A stretch of DNA of 33,699 nt from Candidatus Kapaibacterium sp. (GCA_026996895.1 JALWJX010000125.1:1-33699); one strand, 5' to 3'. Counted from the first letter of the stretch, positions 17,439 through 26,012 are shown. Notes: a model not told the origin generated them from the letters alone. Made by a program: numbers and translations.

Positions 17439-19147
17439 AGGGACAAGATATGGAGCAGGACATGCAAGGTAAAAAGAACGAAGTTATTGGGCGGGCATCC
17501 GCCACGGAGCGTGATCCGAATACCGCAGAAAAGTTCAAGTTCTGGATTCGTCCGGGCCAAATGGTCAATCCTTTTGACATTGTCGCTGCCGAACATTTCC
17601 CAAAAGAAGGCGAGCAGGAACCCAGTTATACCTTTGGGCTGGTGACCAACATCCAGCACATCACCGATGCCGGCGGCCATCTGGCCAATTATATCTCTAA
17701 CGACTTTGGCGAGGAAGTGGACGCGCCGCCACAAACGCCGCGTCAGGGAGCCAACGTTGCAGAAGCTGCCGTGCTTTCCAACAGCGCCGACATTTACATG
17801 CCGGTACAAAACGAGGCGCGCGTGTACTTCGCCGATGAGGATAAAATCCACGAAGCCCTCGGCATCGACGGTATTCCTGAAAAGCGACGGGTGCCGGCCG
17901 GGTTGATTCAGATGAGCAACGGGACCCAAGCCGTAGCCTACCTCGATCGAGACTTCGTCCTAGGACCTGAAGCAGGACACGTGAACATCTCAGGCATCTC
18001 TGGCCTGGCTACCAAGACCTCCTATGCGATGTTCCTCATTCAGTCCATCTTGCAAACCGGTCCCGCCGAGGAGATCGCCGTCATTCTGCTCAATGTGAAA
18101 TACGACGACCTGTTACGCATCCACGAGCCCCGCAAACTTACCGAAGAGGAGCACACTTTGTGGCAACAACTGGGCTTATGTCCCGAACCATGGGCTACCG
18201 ACCGCGTGCACTACTTACTCCCCTGGGGCAAGCAAACCCATGCCACTGGACGTCCTAACACCTTCGCCGATCCACCGCCGCCTCACCGAGCTTACGCCTA
18301 CGATCTACGTGGAACGGCTTCCAAGTTGGACCTGCTCTTTTCTGACATTCCCGACAGCACGGGAACTCTGGCATCAATTGTTGGTGAGGTGATGACTGGC
18401 ATCGCCGGTAATGAGCGGGCGTGGCAGGGAGTACAAACCTGGGACGACCTGCTGACAAAACCCCCTTTGGTCCAGCAAGGCATCCCGCAAAAGTTTCGCA
18501 ACATCCACGCCTCCAGCGTGGGACGGTTCCTGCGGCTGTTACGACGAGTGGTGAAGACGCGACAAAGCGGCATTTTTGTGCCGCGGCTTTCGACCCGCAT
18601 GACTACCATCGAGCACGAGATTGGCAACATTCACGGGGGACACACTTACGTGGTAGACATCGCCCGCCTGGCTCCCGAAGAACAAACCCTTGTCTTTGGT
18701 GACGTGTTACGCACCGTGTATGGACTCTACTCCGGTGAGACCCTGCCTTTTGATGATTACGAACCTCCCAAACGGGTCATCATCTTTGTGGACGAGCTCA
18801 ACAAGTACGCCCCTGCCCGTGGCAAAGGAGAATCGTCCCCCATTCTGGACCAAATTTTAGATATCGCAGAACGCGGGCGTTCCTTCGGAATCATTCTGTT
18901 CTCCGCCCAGCAATTCCTCAGCGCCGTACACGAACGCGTCACCGGCAACTCGGCCACCAAAGTGCTGGGCCGAACGGATAGCGCCGAAATTAATACAGGC
19001 AATTATCGCTTTCTTGCCCAAGACATCCGCTATCATCTCACTCGTCTGGAAAAGGGCGAGATGATTCTCACGCATCCCATTTACCGGCAGCCAGTGAAGA
19101 TTCACTTCCCGAAACCACCTTTCCGGCAGGGGCGAGCAGAGAAATGA
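17435..19147 (+). CDS. HerA-like ATPase with altered Walker A
   Basis: 570-residue HerA/FtsK-superfamily ATPase, expected to form a hexameric ring that moves DNA and partners NurA. The N-terminus holds a HAS-barrel-like region (GQMVNPFDIV..., residues ~40-75). Walker A would be at 187-196 but reads GISGLATKTS: one residue longer than GxTGxGKS, with Thr in place of the glycine before Lys. Walker B is normal (IIFVDELNKYAP, D453-E454), and the later SAQQFLSAV...GNSATKVLGRT segment matches HerA sensor motifs. So the protein is a HerA relative, perhaps of a subfamily with a modified P-loop. It overlaps NurA by 4 nt (ATGA) and the downstream methyltransferase by 4 nt (ATGA), indicating coupled translation. 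Confidence 0.88.
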   Translation: MKGQDMEQDMQGKKNEVIGRASATERDPNTAEKFKFWIRPGQMVNPFDIVAAEHFPKEGEQEPSYTFGLVTNIQHITDAGGHLANYISNDFGEEVDAPPQTPRQGANVAEAAVLSNSADIYMPVQNEARVYFADEDKIHEALGIDGIPEKRRVPAGLIQMSNGTQAVAYLDRDFVLGPEAGHVNISGISGLATKTSYAMFLIQSILQTGPAEEIAVILLNVKYDDLLRIHEPRKLTEEEHTLWQQLGLCPEPWATDRVHYLLPWGKQTHATGRPNTFADPPPPHRAYAYDLRGTASKLDLLFSDIPDSTGTLASIVGEVMTGIAGNERAWQGVQTWDDLLTKPPLVQQGIPQKFRNIHASSVGRFLRLLRRVVKTRQSGIFVPRLSTRMTTIEHEIGNIHGGHTYVVDIARLAPEEQTLVFGDVLRTVYGLYSGETLPFDDYEPPKRVIIFVDELNKYAPARGKGESSPILDQILDIAERGRSFGIILFSAQQFLSAVHERVTGNSATKVLGRTDSAEINTGNYRFLAQDIRYHLTRLEKGEMILTHPIYRQPVKIHFPKPPFRQGRAEK

Positions 19148-20373
19148 GAAGCCAAAAGCTTCCACCACTGCCAGAAGGCTTCGAATACCGTCTGGACCTA
19201 CGCCATTATGTGACTCCTAAGCTGCTTAAAGCCCAGCCTGTCCATCGCTGGTTCTGGTTTCCGCACAGTTTTTCGCCTCAATTAGTGGATGAGATTCTCC
19301 AGGCATTCCCGTTACCCAACGGCGGACGGGTTCTTGACCCCTTCGTCGGTGCTGGCACCACCGTGTTGCGAGCCGCTCAATCGGGATATTCTGCGGCAGG
19401 CGTGGATCTCTCTCCGCTTAGCTTGTTCGTCAGCCAGGTCAAAGTAGCACCGCTGGCGAAGGCTGCTCTCGCAGAATATTTGAGATTTGTCCTGGCGTAT
19501 CGGCCAGTCCAAGACCTTCCCACCTTGCCAGCGCGGATGCGCAAAGCCCTCTCCCCAAACGAACTGGCCCACTTGTATGGCCTGCGCCAACAAATTGCCC
19601 AACTTCCCCAACTATACGCCAACTTTTTTCTCCTCGTCCTTCTCCGCACACAGCAACGAATAAGCCGTGCCGTGCCAGATGGGGGATGGTTCCGCTGGGT
19701 ACAAAAACCGGATCAGAGCACGTTGATTGCCGGCTGGTTTGAAGAACAGGCAAGGGTTCACATGGAGGACGTGCCGACCGAGGCTTTCCGGTATCCTTCG
19801 ATTCAGCTTCTCTACGACGATGCTCGTCGGTTGGACCGTCTTCAAGGAGTATTTGATCTGGTGGTGACATCGCCCCCTTATCCTAACCGCCACGATTATT
19901 CTCGCATTTTTCACATCGAACTTCTAACCATAGGGTTACGTGAAGACGAAGTCAGACAGTTCCGATATTCCTCTTTACGCTCCCATGTCGAGGCGAAACA
20001 GCCGGTACAGATAAACGGCAGCTATCCTTCTTTCCCGAAGTTGGAAAAGGCTCTGGCATCCTTGCCGGACAGCGCAGATCCACGAATCTTACCGATGCTC
20101 CGGGGATATTTCGAGGACCTCTATTTGACGCTCAGAACCCTACACCAACACTTGGTCCCAGGAGCTCTTTGTGCCTTTGTAGTGGGCAATGTTCGCCACG
20201 CTGGGGTAATGATCCCTGTCGATGAGATCTTAGTCCAAATAGCGGAACAGAGCGGGTATTCTTTTTTAGGTGCCTGGGTGGCTCGCCTGCGCGGCAACAG
20301 TGCACAGCAGATGGGACGTTTCGGGCGCCAGCCGGCACGAGAAAGCATTGTGTTGCTCCAGCGGGAGAGATAG
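19144..20373 (+). CDS. DNA methyltransferase (amino-methylating, N4-cytosine or N6-adenine)
   Basis: 409-residue SAM-dependent DNA methyltransferase. Motif I DPFVGAGTT is at residues 65-73 with the following GVDLSPLS. The catalytic motif IV TSPPYPNR is at 242-249, followed by HDYSRIFHIELL. The ~170 residues between them are helical and probably carry target recognition. The SPPY form occurs in both N4-cytosine and N6-adenine enzymes, so the base cannot be told from sequence. The motif order (I before IV) differs from the classical beta-class order. Last gene of the block and joined to HerA by an ATGA overlap. No separate restriction endonuclease gene follows, so its protective mark may be read by the NurA-HerA complex or the first gene's nuclease domain; that link is inference. 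Confidence 0.87.
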   Translation: MRSQKLPPLPEGFEYRLDLRHYVTPKLLKAQPVHRWFWFPHSFSPQLVDEILQAFPLPNGGRVLDPFVGAGTTVLRAAQSGYSAAGVDLSPLSLFVSQVKVAPLAKAALAEYLRFVLAYRPVQDLPTLPARMRKALSPNELAHLYGLRQQIAQLPQLYANFFLLVLLRTQQRISRAVPDGGWFRWVQKPDQSTLIAGWFEEQARVHMEDVPTEAFRYPSIQLLYDDARRLDRLQGVFDLVVTSPPYPNRHDYSRIFHIELLTIGLREDEVRQFRYSSLRSHVEAKQPVQINGSYPSFPKLEKALASLPDSADPRILPMLRGYFEDLYLTLRTLHQHLVPGALCAFVVGNVRHAGVMIPVDEILVQIAEQSGYSFLGAWVARLRGNSAQQMGRFGRQPARESIVLLQRER

Positions 20374-20567
20374 TTTTGCTCTGATCTTGAGTTGTCGTCA
20401 TTACCAAAAGTCCATTGTCAACCTGAGGGCAGATTGCTCTACCTCCGACTCGGTCGAAACCGGGATTGGGATCGCCGCCCAACAAGAAATCCGGGGGGCT
20501 ATTCGTTGAACGTTTTTTGTGGCTGGCTCACCGACTGAGGGCAAGTTGAACAACGGGAAGCAGTGCG

Positions 20568-21137
20568 ATGGCAGCAACACCATCGGTTATGGTTCCACTG
20601 GGCACACCGGCTCCGGATTTTACCCTGCCAGATGCCGTGTCGGGCGAGATGAAGTCGCTGCGCAAGCTGCAGGGCGAGAAAGGCACCGTGGTGATGTTCA
20701 TCTGTAACCACTGCCCGTATGTGAAGCATATCCAGAAGGAGCTGGTGGCGGTGGCGAAGGAATATATCCCGAAGGGCATTACATTCATCGCCATTAACTC
20801 GAATGATCCGGAGCAGTATCCCGAAGATTCGCCGGAGAATATGAAGCGGGTAGCAGAAGCGCTGGGGTATCCCTTCCCGTATCTATTCGATGAAACGCAG
20901 GAAGTGGCAAAGGCGTATCAGGCGGCGTGTACACCCGATTTCTTTGTCTATGATGCCCAACTGCGGCTGGTGTACCGCGGACAATTCGATGATGCCCGTC
21001 CCGGCAATCAGGAGCCCGTAACGGGCAAAGATCTGCGGGCGGCGCTGGATGCACTGCTGGAAGGACGGACCATTCCGGAAGATCAGCAGAAGCCCAGCAT
21101 CGGATGCAATATTAAGTGGCGGCAAACGGGAGCGTAG
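20568..21137 (+). CDS. Thioredoxin-family protein (AhpC/TSA-like)
   Basis: 189-residue thioredoxin-fold protein. GTPAPDFTLPD near the N-terminus is the usual peroxiredoxin/redoxin opening. The active-site motif is CNHCPYVKH with Cys46 and Cys49, the signature of a widespread 'thioredoxin family protein' group related to AhpC/TSA and ResA. A PDFFVYD segment with the cis-Pro-like position occurs later. No signal peptide, so it should act in the cytoplasm as a disulfide reductase or peroxidase; substrate unknown. ATG at 20568 has a weak GGGAAG upstream. It starts about 195 nt after the methyltransferase block, and I place it outside that block. The LonC-like gene follows after 14 nt from the chosen start. 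Confidence 0.9.
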   Translation: MAATPSVMVPLGTPAPDFTLPDAVSGEMKSLRKLQGEKGTVVMFICNHCPYVKHIQKELVAVAKEYIPKGITFIAINSNDPEQYPEDSPENMKRVAEALGYPFPYLFDETQEVAKAYQAACTPDFFVYDAQLRLVYRGQFDDARPGNQEPVTGKDLRAALDALLEGRTIPEDQQKPSIGCNIKWRQTGA

Positions 21138-21151
21138 GGCGCGCACCCGAA

Positions 21152-23662
21152 ATGAAATCGCAACGGCGGAAACAGGCAAAGAAACCGGTTCGGAGCGGCG
21201 ATGGAAGTCCTGCCTCGCGCAAGCGCGCGAGCCGATCCCGTTCGTATCCCGAATTGTCGCATACAGAGCTGCGATGGACCTGCCCTACCCGGTGGTTCAC
21301 GTTCCGAACCACGAAGGAATTAGAACCGCTGGACACGATCGTCGGGCAGCCTCGAGCAATTGAAGCGCTGCGCCTGGGCGCCCTGCTGCGATCGGCGGGA
21401 TACAACATCTACGTTTCGGGCTTGAGCGGTACCGGGCGGCTGACAACGATCCAGCATATTCTGGAGCAGTTGCGCCAGCCGGTGAAAAACTTACGCGATT
21501 TCTGCTATGTCCATAATTTCCAGACCCCCGAAGAACCGAAATTGCTGGTGCTCAGCGCCGGGATGGGGCGTGGGCTGAAGCAGCGACTGCACGAAACGCT
21601 GACGTTGCTGCAAAACAAACTCGCCAAACTCTTCGATGAAGAAGGCTTTCGCCGCACCCGCAAGGCGATTTACCAGCGGTATCAGGCAAAACAGCAGCAG
21701 TTGCTGGAGGATTTTCAGCAAAAAATTGCTGCGTACGGTTTTACCGTCGGGCAGATTGAAGAGGAAGGAACGGTCTACCCGGCGTTGTTGTTCCAGCACG
21801 ATGAGCAGTTGTATACCTTCGATGATCTTCCAGAACTGGTGCAGCAGGGAGTGCTGTCGCCGGAGCAGTATCGGGAAATTCAGCAGCATTACCGGCAGTG
21901 GGAGGAAGAGTTGCTGGAGCGAACGCGCAAAAGTTTGCAACTGGCGGAGGAGATGGAGCGCGAGTTGCTGGAGCACGATCAACTGGCAGCATTTGGGCTG
22001 GTGCGCGCTGCCTTTGATGAGCTGCGGGGGGAATTTGCATCGGAGACGGCGGCAGTACGCACTTTTCTGGATACGGTGGAGAACCAAATTCTGCAAAATA
22101 TTGAGCTGTTCCATCCCGAAGTGGACCTGGATCCGCAGAAACTGGCGGAGCGGGAAAATCTGCTGCGCAAGCTGGAAGTCAACCTGATCGTGGATCGGAC
22201 GGATCAACAGTATCCACCGGTGGTCATTGAAGCGTATCCGAGCTATCGCAATTTGTTCGGCACGATTGAAGCCAGTATAGATCCTGCAACCCGCGAGGTG
22301 CGAAGCACGCATCTTCACATTCGGGCAGGATCGCTTCTGAAAGCTGACCGGGGTTTTCTGATCCTGAATGTAACTGATGTGCTGGCGGAACCGGGCGTGT
22401 GGGAAGCGCTGAAACGGGTGTTGCTCCATCAGCGACTGGAAATTCAGGCGGTGGATTCGGCATTCTTAGCGCCCGCCTTCCTGAAACCAGAACCCATCAA
22501 TGTCGATGTGAAGGTGATCCTGATTGGCAGTGAAGAACACTACCTGACCCTCTATGCGCTGGAGGAGGAATTCAAAAAGATTTTCAAGATCAACGCAATG
22601 TTTGACTATGAAGCACCGTTGAGCCAGTCGATGGTGCAGGCGTACGCTCGATTTGTGGCAAAAATCTGCAATGATGAGCAATTGCCGCACTTTAGCCGGA
22701 CCGGGATGGCGGCGTTGATAGAGTTTGTTGTGGAGCATACGGAAAAGCGGGGGTACGGAACGCTGAAGTTTAGCGATATTGCGGATGTTGTTCGCGAAGC
22801 GGGATTCTATGCCCGGCAGCAGGGAGCAGCCGTAGTCCATCGGAAGCACGTGGAGTATGCCCTCCGCCAGCGTCGATGGCGTAACAGCTTGATGGACGAA
22901 AAGTATCATCAGGCGATTCTGGAAAATACGGTGTTGATCCAGACCACCGGTGCTGTGGTGGGACAGGTCAATGGATTAACCGTTTATCACGTCGGCGGCA
23001 TCCACTTTGGCAAACCCGTGCGCATCACAGCGACGGTCAGTCCGGGCAATGCTGGCATTGTGAACATTGAGCGGGAGGTGGAACTCAGCGGCAGTACGCA
23101 CGACAAGGGCATCTTGATTCTGGGCGGTATTCTGCGAAGCCGCTTTGGCACACGAAATCCGATCACGCTGACCGCTTCCATTACCTTAGAGCAATCGTAC
23201 GATGAGATCGATGGCGATAGCGCTTCGTCGGCAGAGTTGTATGCCCTGTTGTCTGCCCTGGCTCAGGTACCGGTGAAACAAAGTATTGCGGTGACCGGAT
23301 CCGTTGACCAGTACGGGCACATCCAGCCGGTGGGTGGGATCAATGATAAAATTCGGGGATTTTTTGAGATTTGCCGCGATCGAGGCTTGACCGGCGAACA
23401 GGGGGTGATTATTCCAGAGCAGAATGTTCGGAATCTAATGCTGCCTCGCGACATCGTTGCTGCGGTGAAACGGAAGCAGTTTCACATCTACCCAATTCGC
23501 ACGGTGGAGGAAGGGATCGAAATCTTAACAGATCTTCCCGCCGGAACAATGGATAAAAAAGGACACTATCCGCCCGGTTCGCTCTATGCCCGTATAATGG
23601 AACGCTTGCAGCAATTCCGGGAATCTCTCAAAGAAAGTGAGATGAGTGATGGAGAACACTGA
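21152..23662 (+). CDS. LonC-like S16 peptidase with degenerate ATP site
   Basis: 836-residue Lon-family protein. The C-terminal S16 protease domain is intact: catalytic Ser690 in GDSASSAEL and Lys733 in GGINDKI, 43 residues apart as in E. coli Lon (S679/K722). The N-terminal AAA-like part has GLSGTGRLT at 90-98, where Walker A needs GK[S/T]; Arg and Leu replace Lys and Ser/Thr. A long coiled-coil-like helical insertion (~170-330, rich in Q/E/L) follows. This fits the LonC group, of which Meiothermus LonC is known to degrade unfolded protein without ATP. It lacks the substrate-binding N domain of LonA. I chose ATG 21152; a GTG at 21116 inside the thioredoxin gene is possible. Its stop overlaps rpe by 1 nt (TGATG). 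Confidence 0.88.
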   Translation: MKSQRRKQAKKPVRSGDGSPASRKRASRSRSYPELSHTELRWTCPTRWFTFRTTKELEPLDTIVGQPRAIEALRLGALLRSAGYNIYVSGLSGTGRLTTIQHILEQLRQPVKNLRDFCYVHNFQTPEEPKLLVLSAGMGRGLKQRLHETLTLLQNKLAKLFDEEGFRRTRKAIYQRYQAKQQQLLEDFQQKIAAYGFTVGQIEEEGTVYPALLFQHDEQLYTFDDLPELVQQGVLSPEQYREIQQHYRQWEEELLERTRKSLQLAEEMERELLEHDQLAAFGLVRAAFDELRGEFASETAAVRTFLDTVENQILQNIELFHPEVDLDPQKLAERENLLRKLEVNLIVDRTDQQYPPVVIEAYPSYRNLFGTIEASIDPATREVRSTHLHIRAGSLLKADRGFLILNVTDVLAEPGVWEALKRVLLHQRLEIQAVDSAFLAPAFLKPEPINVDVKVILIGSEEHYLTLYALEEEFKKIFKINAMFDYEAPLSQSMVQAYARFVAKICNDEQLPHFSRTGMAALIEFVVEHTEKRGYGTLKFSDIADVVREAGFYARQQGAAVVHRKHVEYALRQRRWRNSLMDEKYHQAILENTVLIQTTGAVVGQVNGLTVYHVGGIHFGKPVRITATVSPGNAGIVNIEREVELSGSTHDKGILILGGILRSRFGTRNPITLTASITLEQSYDEIDGDSASSAELYALLSALAQVPVKQSIAVTGSVDQYGHIQPVGGINDKIRGFFEICRDRGLTGEQGVIIPEQNVRNLMLPRDIVAAVKRKQFHIYPIRTVEEGIEILTDLPAGTMDKKGHYPPGSLYARIMERLQQFRESLKESEMSDGEH

Positions 23663-24357
23663 TGGAGTCGTTGGTACAACAACACAGAGTGCTGATTGCC
23701 CCGTCCCTGCTTTCCAGTAATTTCGCACGGCTGGAGGAAGAAGTTCGGCGGTGCGAACGCGGGGGTGCTGATCTGCTCCACATTGATGTGATGGACGGAC
23801 ACTTTGTGCCGAACATTACGATCGGCATTCCAGTGGTCCGGGCTTTGCGTCAGATTACCGATCTCCCGCTGGATTGTCACCTGATGATAACCAATCCGGA
23901 TCGCTACATCGAGGCGTTTGTTGCGGCGGGTGCCAATGCTATTTCCGTGCACGTGGAAGTATCGGCGCACCTGCATCGGACGTTGCAACAAATTCGGGCT
24001 GCTGGCGCTTTCGCCGGTATCGTGCTGAATCCGCTGACGCCCCTGTCCTACGCTTTTGAAGCTGCCGAACATTGTGACTATATCCTGTTGATGTCGGTCA
24101 ATCCCGGCTTTGGCGGGCAGAAATTTATCTCCTCGGTGCTGCGCCGCATAGAACAGTTGGCAGCGTTTCTGGAACAGCACCAGCTACCGGTTCCCATCGA
24201 AGTCGATGGCGGGATTGACGCAACCAATGCTGAGGCTGTGGTCCGTGCTGGCGCTTCCATTCTGGTCAGCGGCTCTGGTATCTTTCGGGGAGGGACCGTG
24301 GAACAAAACATCGCCCGGCTGCGCGATGCTGCGCTGAAAGCCCTGCCGGTCGTGTAG
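23662..24357 (+). CDS. rpe: Ribulose-phosphate 3-epimerase
   Basis: 231-residue TIM-barrel enzyme that interconverts ribulose 5-phosphate and xylulose 5-phosphate in the pentose phosphate pathway, in the cytoplasm. Family motifs are complete: IAPSLLSSNFARL, HIDVMDGHFVPNITIG with metal ligands H40 and D42, DCHLMITNP with H73, LMSVNPGFGGQKF, and EVDGGI for the phosphate and metal site. Length is typical. The start codon shares one base with the stop of the LonC-like gene (TGATG), so the two are translationally coupled. The last 20 nt of the gene and the bases after the stop occur again 67 nt downstream. Confidence 0.97.
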   Translation: MESLVQQHRVLIAPSLLSSNFARLEEEVRRCERGGADLLHIDVMDGHFVPNITIGIPVVRALRQITDLPLDCHLMITNPDRYIEAFVAAGANAISVHVEVSAHLHRTLQQIRAAGAFAGIVLNPLTPLSYAFEAAEHCDYILLMSVNPGFGGQKFISSVLRRIEQLAAFLEQHQLPVPIEVDGGIDATNAEAVVRAGASILVSGSGIFRGGTVEQNIARLRDAALKALPVV

Positions 24358-24447
24358 CAAAGCAAATAGCCACGCTGGCGCGATCAAAATGAATTCATCC
24401 TGCAAAGCCCTGCCGGTCGCGTAACGAAGCAAATAGCTACGCTGGTG
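24337..24447. repeat. Duplicated 44-bp 3' end of rpe
   Basis: A 44-bp stretch at 24337-24380, covering the last codons, stop codon and trailer of rpe, is repeated at 24404-24447 with 39 of 44 bases identical (hand alignment). The period is 67 bp. In the second copy the stop codon TAG has become TAA-like within GTAACG. It reads as an old tandem duplication or the footprint of a recombination event in the rpe trailer. Confidence 0.8.
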
Positions 24448-24450
24448 GAG

Positions 24451-24490
24451 AAACAAAAACAGCGCCCCTGCCGCGTGGGCAGAAGCGCTG
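24451..24490 (-). terminator. Intrinsic terminator of the outer-membrane porin gene
   Basis: Read on the minus strand: CAGCGC, two mismatched bases, CTGCC stem arms closing on GGCAG and GCGCTG, followed at once by TTTTTGTTT. The hairpin spans 24460-24490 and the U-tract 24451-24459. It lies 25 nt past the stop codon of the minus-strand porin gene. No matching U-tract exists on the plus side, so it should act only on the porin transcript. Confidence 0.8.
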
Positions 24491-24515
24491 CGTCCGGATG
24501 TCACGAAGCGTTGGA

Positions 24516-25928
24516 TTAGAACCCGATAGCAACCTGTGAAAATCCCCACAGCATTGCGTCTTCTCTTCCCATATCCTTCAGCAATTGCCCCGGCATAAAG
24601 AAAGCAACGCCACTCATCCACTTGAGCGCTTTCCATTGGAGAATGAAAGTTACATCGATTTCCTGTCCGGCATCATCGGAGCTGAAAGGCGCACCACTGA
24701 TAAAGATGCCCTGTCCGGCGTGATACCAGTAGTCTTCGGTGGTGAACAGGTTGAATTTCCACCAGTCGAATGCCAGTTTGGCTGAGAGCGTGGTCTGTTT
24801 GAACAATGTCCCATCCAGGTGGATACGCAGTCCCTTCATATTCTTCCACGAAAACAGATCGCCGTAGCCGTAGTGGATGTGATTGGTGGGGAAAAAGTTG
24901 TAGAAGGTTGCCCGCTTACCTGCGGCTCGATCCGAGGTATCGGTACCGGAAGCCAGATTGTATTCGACGAACAGATTGGGCGATAGGGGCAACGCCCCCA
25001 ACTGCGTACCGAGGCGAACTGAAGCAGCAAAAGCAGAATGATCATACTGCCACGCCTGTCCCGTCTGGTAAACAGCTTCCACTGCCCAGAAGGGTTTCAT
25101 ACCGCCCACACTGGTATTTCCGGTAAATCGGAAACCGAGTGCAGCAATGCTGGCAGCTCGGGCACTGTCAGATACTGCTCCTTCTCCCGCTATAATCGGA
25201 TTGCCTTTAAGAGTAAGATCAGCGCCGCCAATGGGATCAAAGCCAATACCTCCCCCAAATTTCTTGCTGTCCTGCAGAATGAGAGCGTAACCAGAAAAAT
25301 TCAAAGCTTCTATGGCATATTGAGCATACGCTCCCAGCAGGTACGACCCTTCGCTGATCCCTGTGGGCTTTTCAACCGTGCTTTCCACCACCTGACTTTC
25401 CCGCAGAACAAAAGCCAGTCCATCGATCTGAAAACGGTCCATCTGGTATCGTACTTTGAGCCCGTCAAAGGAATTGGAAACATTTGACCAGTCAAATGTT
25501 CCCAGAAGGCGATGTTCCCCGTATGCCAGCCGCTGGCGTCCCAGAATAGCCTGGAAATGCTTGCTGAAGAAAATGCGCAGGTACGCTTCGTTCAGATCTA
25601 TGGACTCCAGTCCACGGGAGTTTGTTGCTGTAAAGTTGACTCCTTCCAAAGGCGTACCAGTGCCAACCGCAGCACCCGGTGCGCCAAAAATCCGTGCATC
25701 CTGAAGCGTTGCTTTGATCTCAAAATTCTCGCCCAGTGTTGCTTTTGCACTGAGTCGCAATCGGGAATTGACAAAAGCATAAGCATCCGACTGGTCAGAA
25801 GAAAAATCTTTGTTGTTTCGATACTCTAAGCGTGCCCGATATTGACCTGAAAACTCGATGTTGGGTTGAGCGAAACCTGCCAGGGAAGCACACAGAAGTA
25901 GCACGATGACAACGAGACTGCGGCGCAT
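24516..25928 (-). CDS. Outer-membrane beta-barrel, alginate-export/porin-like
   Basis: About 470-residue outer-membrane protein. A Sec signal peptide (MRRSLVVIVLLLCASLAGFA, cleaved before QP) precedes alternating hydrophobic/polar strands. The sequence IEFSGQYRARLEYR, then LNEAYLRIFF, ILGRQRLAYGEHRLLG and FDGLKVRYQM, is the typical opening of the alginate-export (AlgE-like) porin family. The last residues (WGFSQVAIGF) end in Phe, as expected for a barrel recognised by the BAM machinery. Substrate cannot be told. I chose ATG 25928 because AGGA lies 8 nt upstream and the signal peptide begins cleanly; ATG 25958 in the same frame lacks a ribosome-binding site. Single-gene unit with its own promoter candidate and terminator, convergent with rpe. 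Confidence 0.85.
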   Translation of the reverse strand: MRRSLVVIVLLLCASLAGFAQPNIEFSGQYRARLEYRNNKDFSSDQSDAYAFVNSRLRLSAKATLGENFEIKATLQDARIFGAPGAAVGTGTPLEGVNFTATNSRGLESIDLNEAYLRIFFSKHFQAILGRQRLAYGEHRLLGTFDWSNVSNSFDGLKVRYQMDRFQIDGLAFVLRESQVVESTVEKPTGISEGSYLLGAYAQYAIEALNFSGYALILQDSKKFGGGIGFDPIGGADLTLKGNPIIAGEGAVSDSARAASIAALGFRFTGNTSVGGMKPFWAVEAVYQTGQAWQYDHSAFAASVRLGTQLGALPLSPNLFVEYNLASGTDTSDRAAGKRATFYNFFPTNHIHYGYGDLFSWKNMKGLRIHLDGTLFKQTTLSAKLAFDWWKFNLFTTEDYWYHAGQGIFISGAPFSSDDAGQEIDVTFILQWKALKWMSGVAFFMPGQLLKDMGREDAMLWGFSQVAIGF

Positions 25929-25979
25929 GGTTTTGATCCTGCTTTTGTGAAACTTCATTTTACGCGCTTACGCGCATTA

Positions 25980-26012
25980 CAAAATTAGTGAATTTTGTCT
26001 GAATACCGCAAA
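25980..26012 (-). promoter_or_regulatory. Bacteroidetes-type promoter candidate for the porin gene
   Basis: On the minus strand, TTTG (26012-26009) is followed after 21 nt by TAATTTTG (25987-25980), an exact match to the TAnnTTTG -7 box used by the Bacteroidetes primary sigma factor; the -33 element is TTTG. The predicted start of transcription lies near 25973. The -7 box also forms half of an inverted repeat, CAAAATT-4-AATTTTG (25980-25997), which could be an operator. Confidence 0.55.

Noticed and set aside
10000-20373. Assigning the block to BREX or DISARM
   Set aside because: No PglZ-type phosphatase, BrxC-size ATPase, DrmA/DrmB helicase or PLD protein is present; only the methyltransferases and AAA ATPase are shared in a general way.
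21491-22429. 312-codon open frame on the minus strand
   Set aside because: Antisense to the coiled-coil part of the LonC-like gene; the Gln/Leu/Phe-rich product mirrors the CAG/GAA-rich plus strand.
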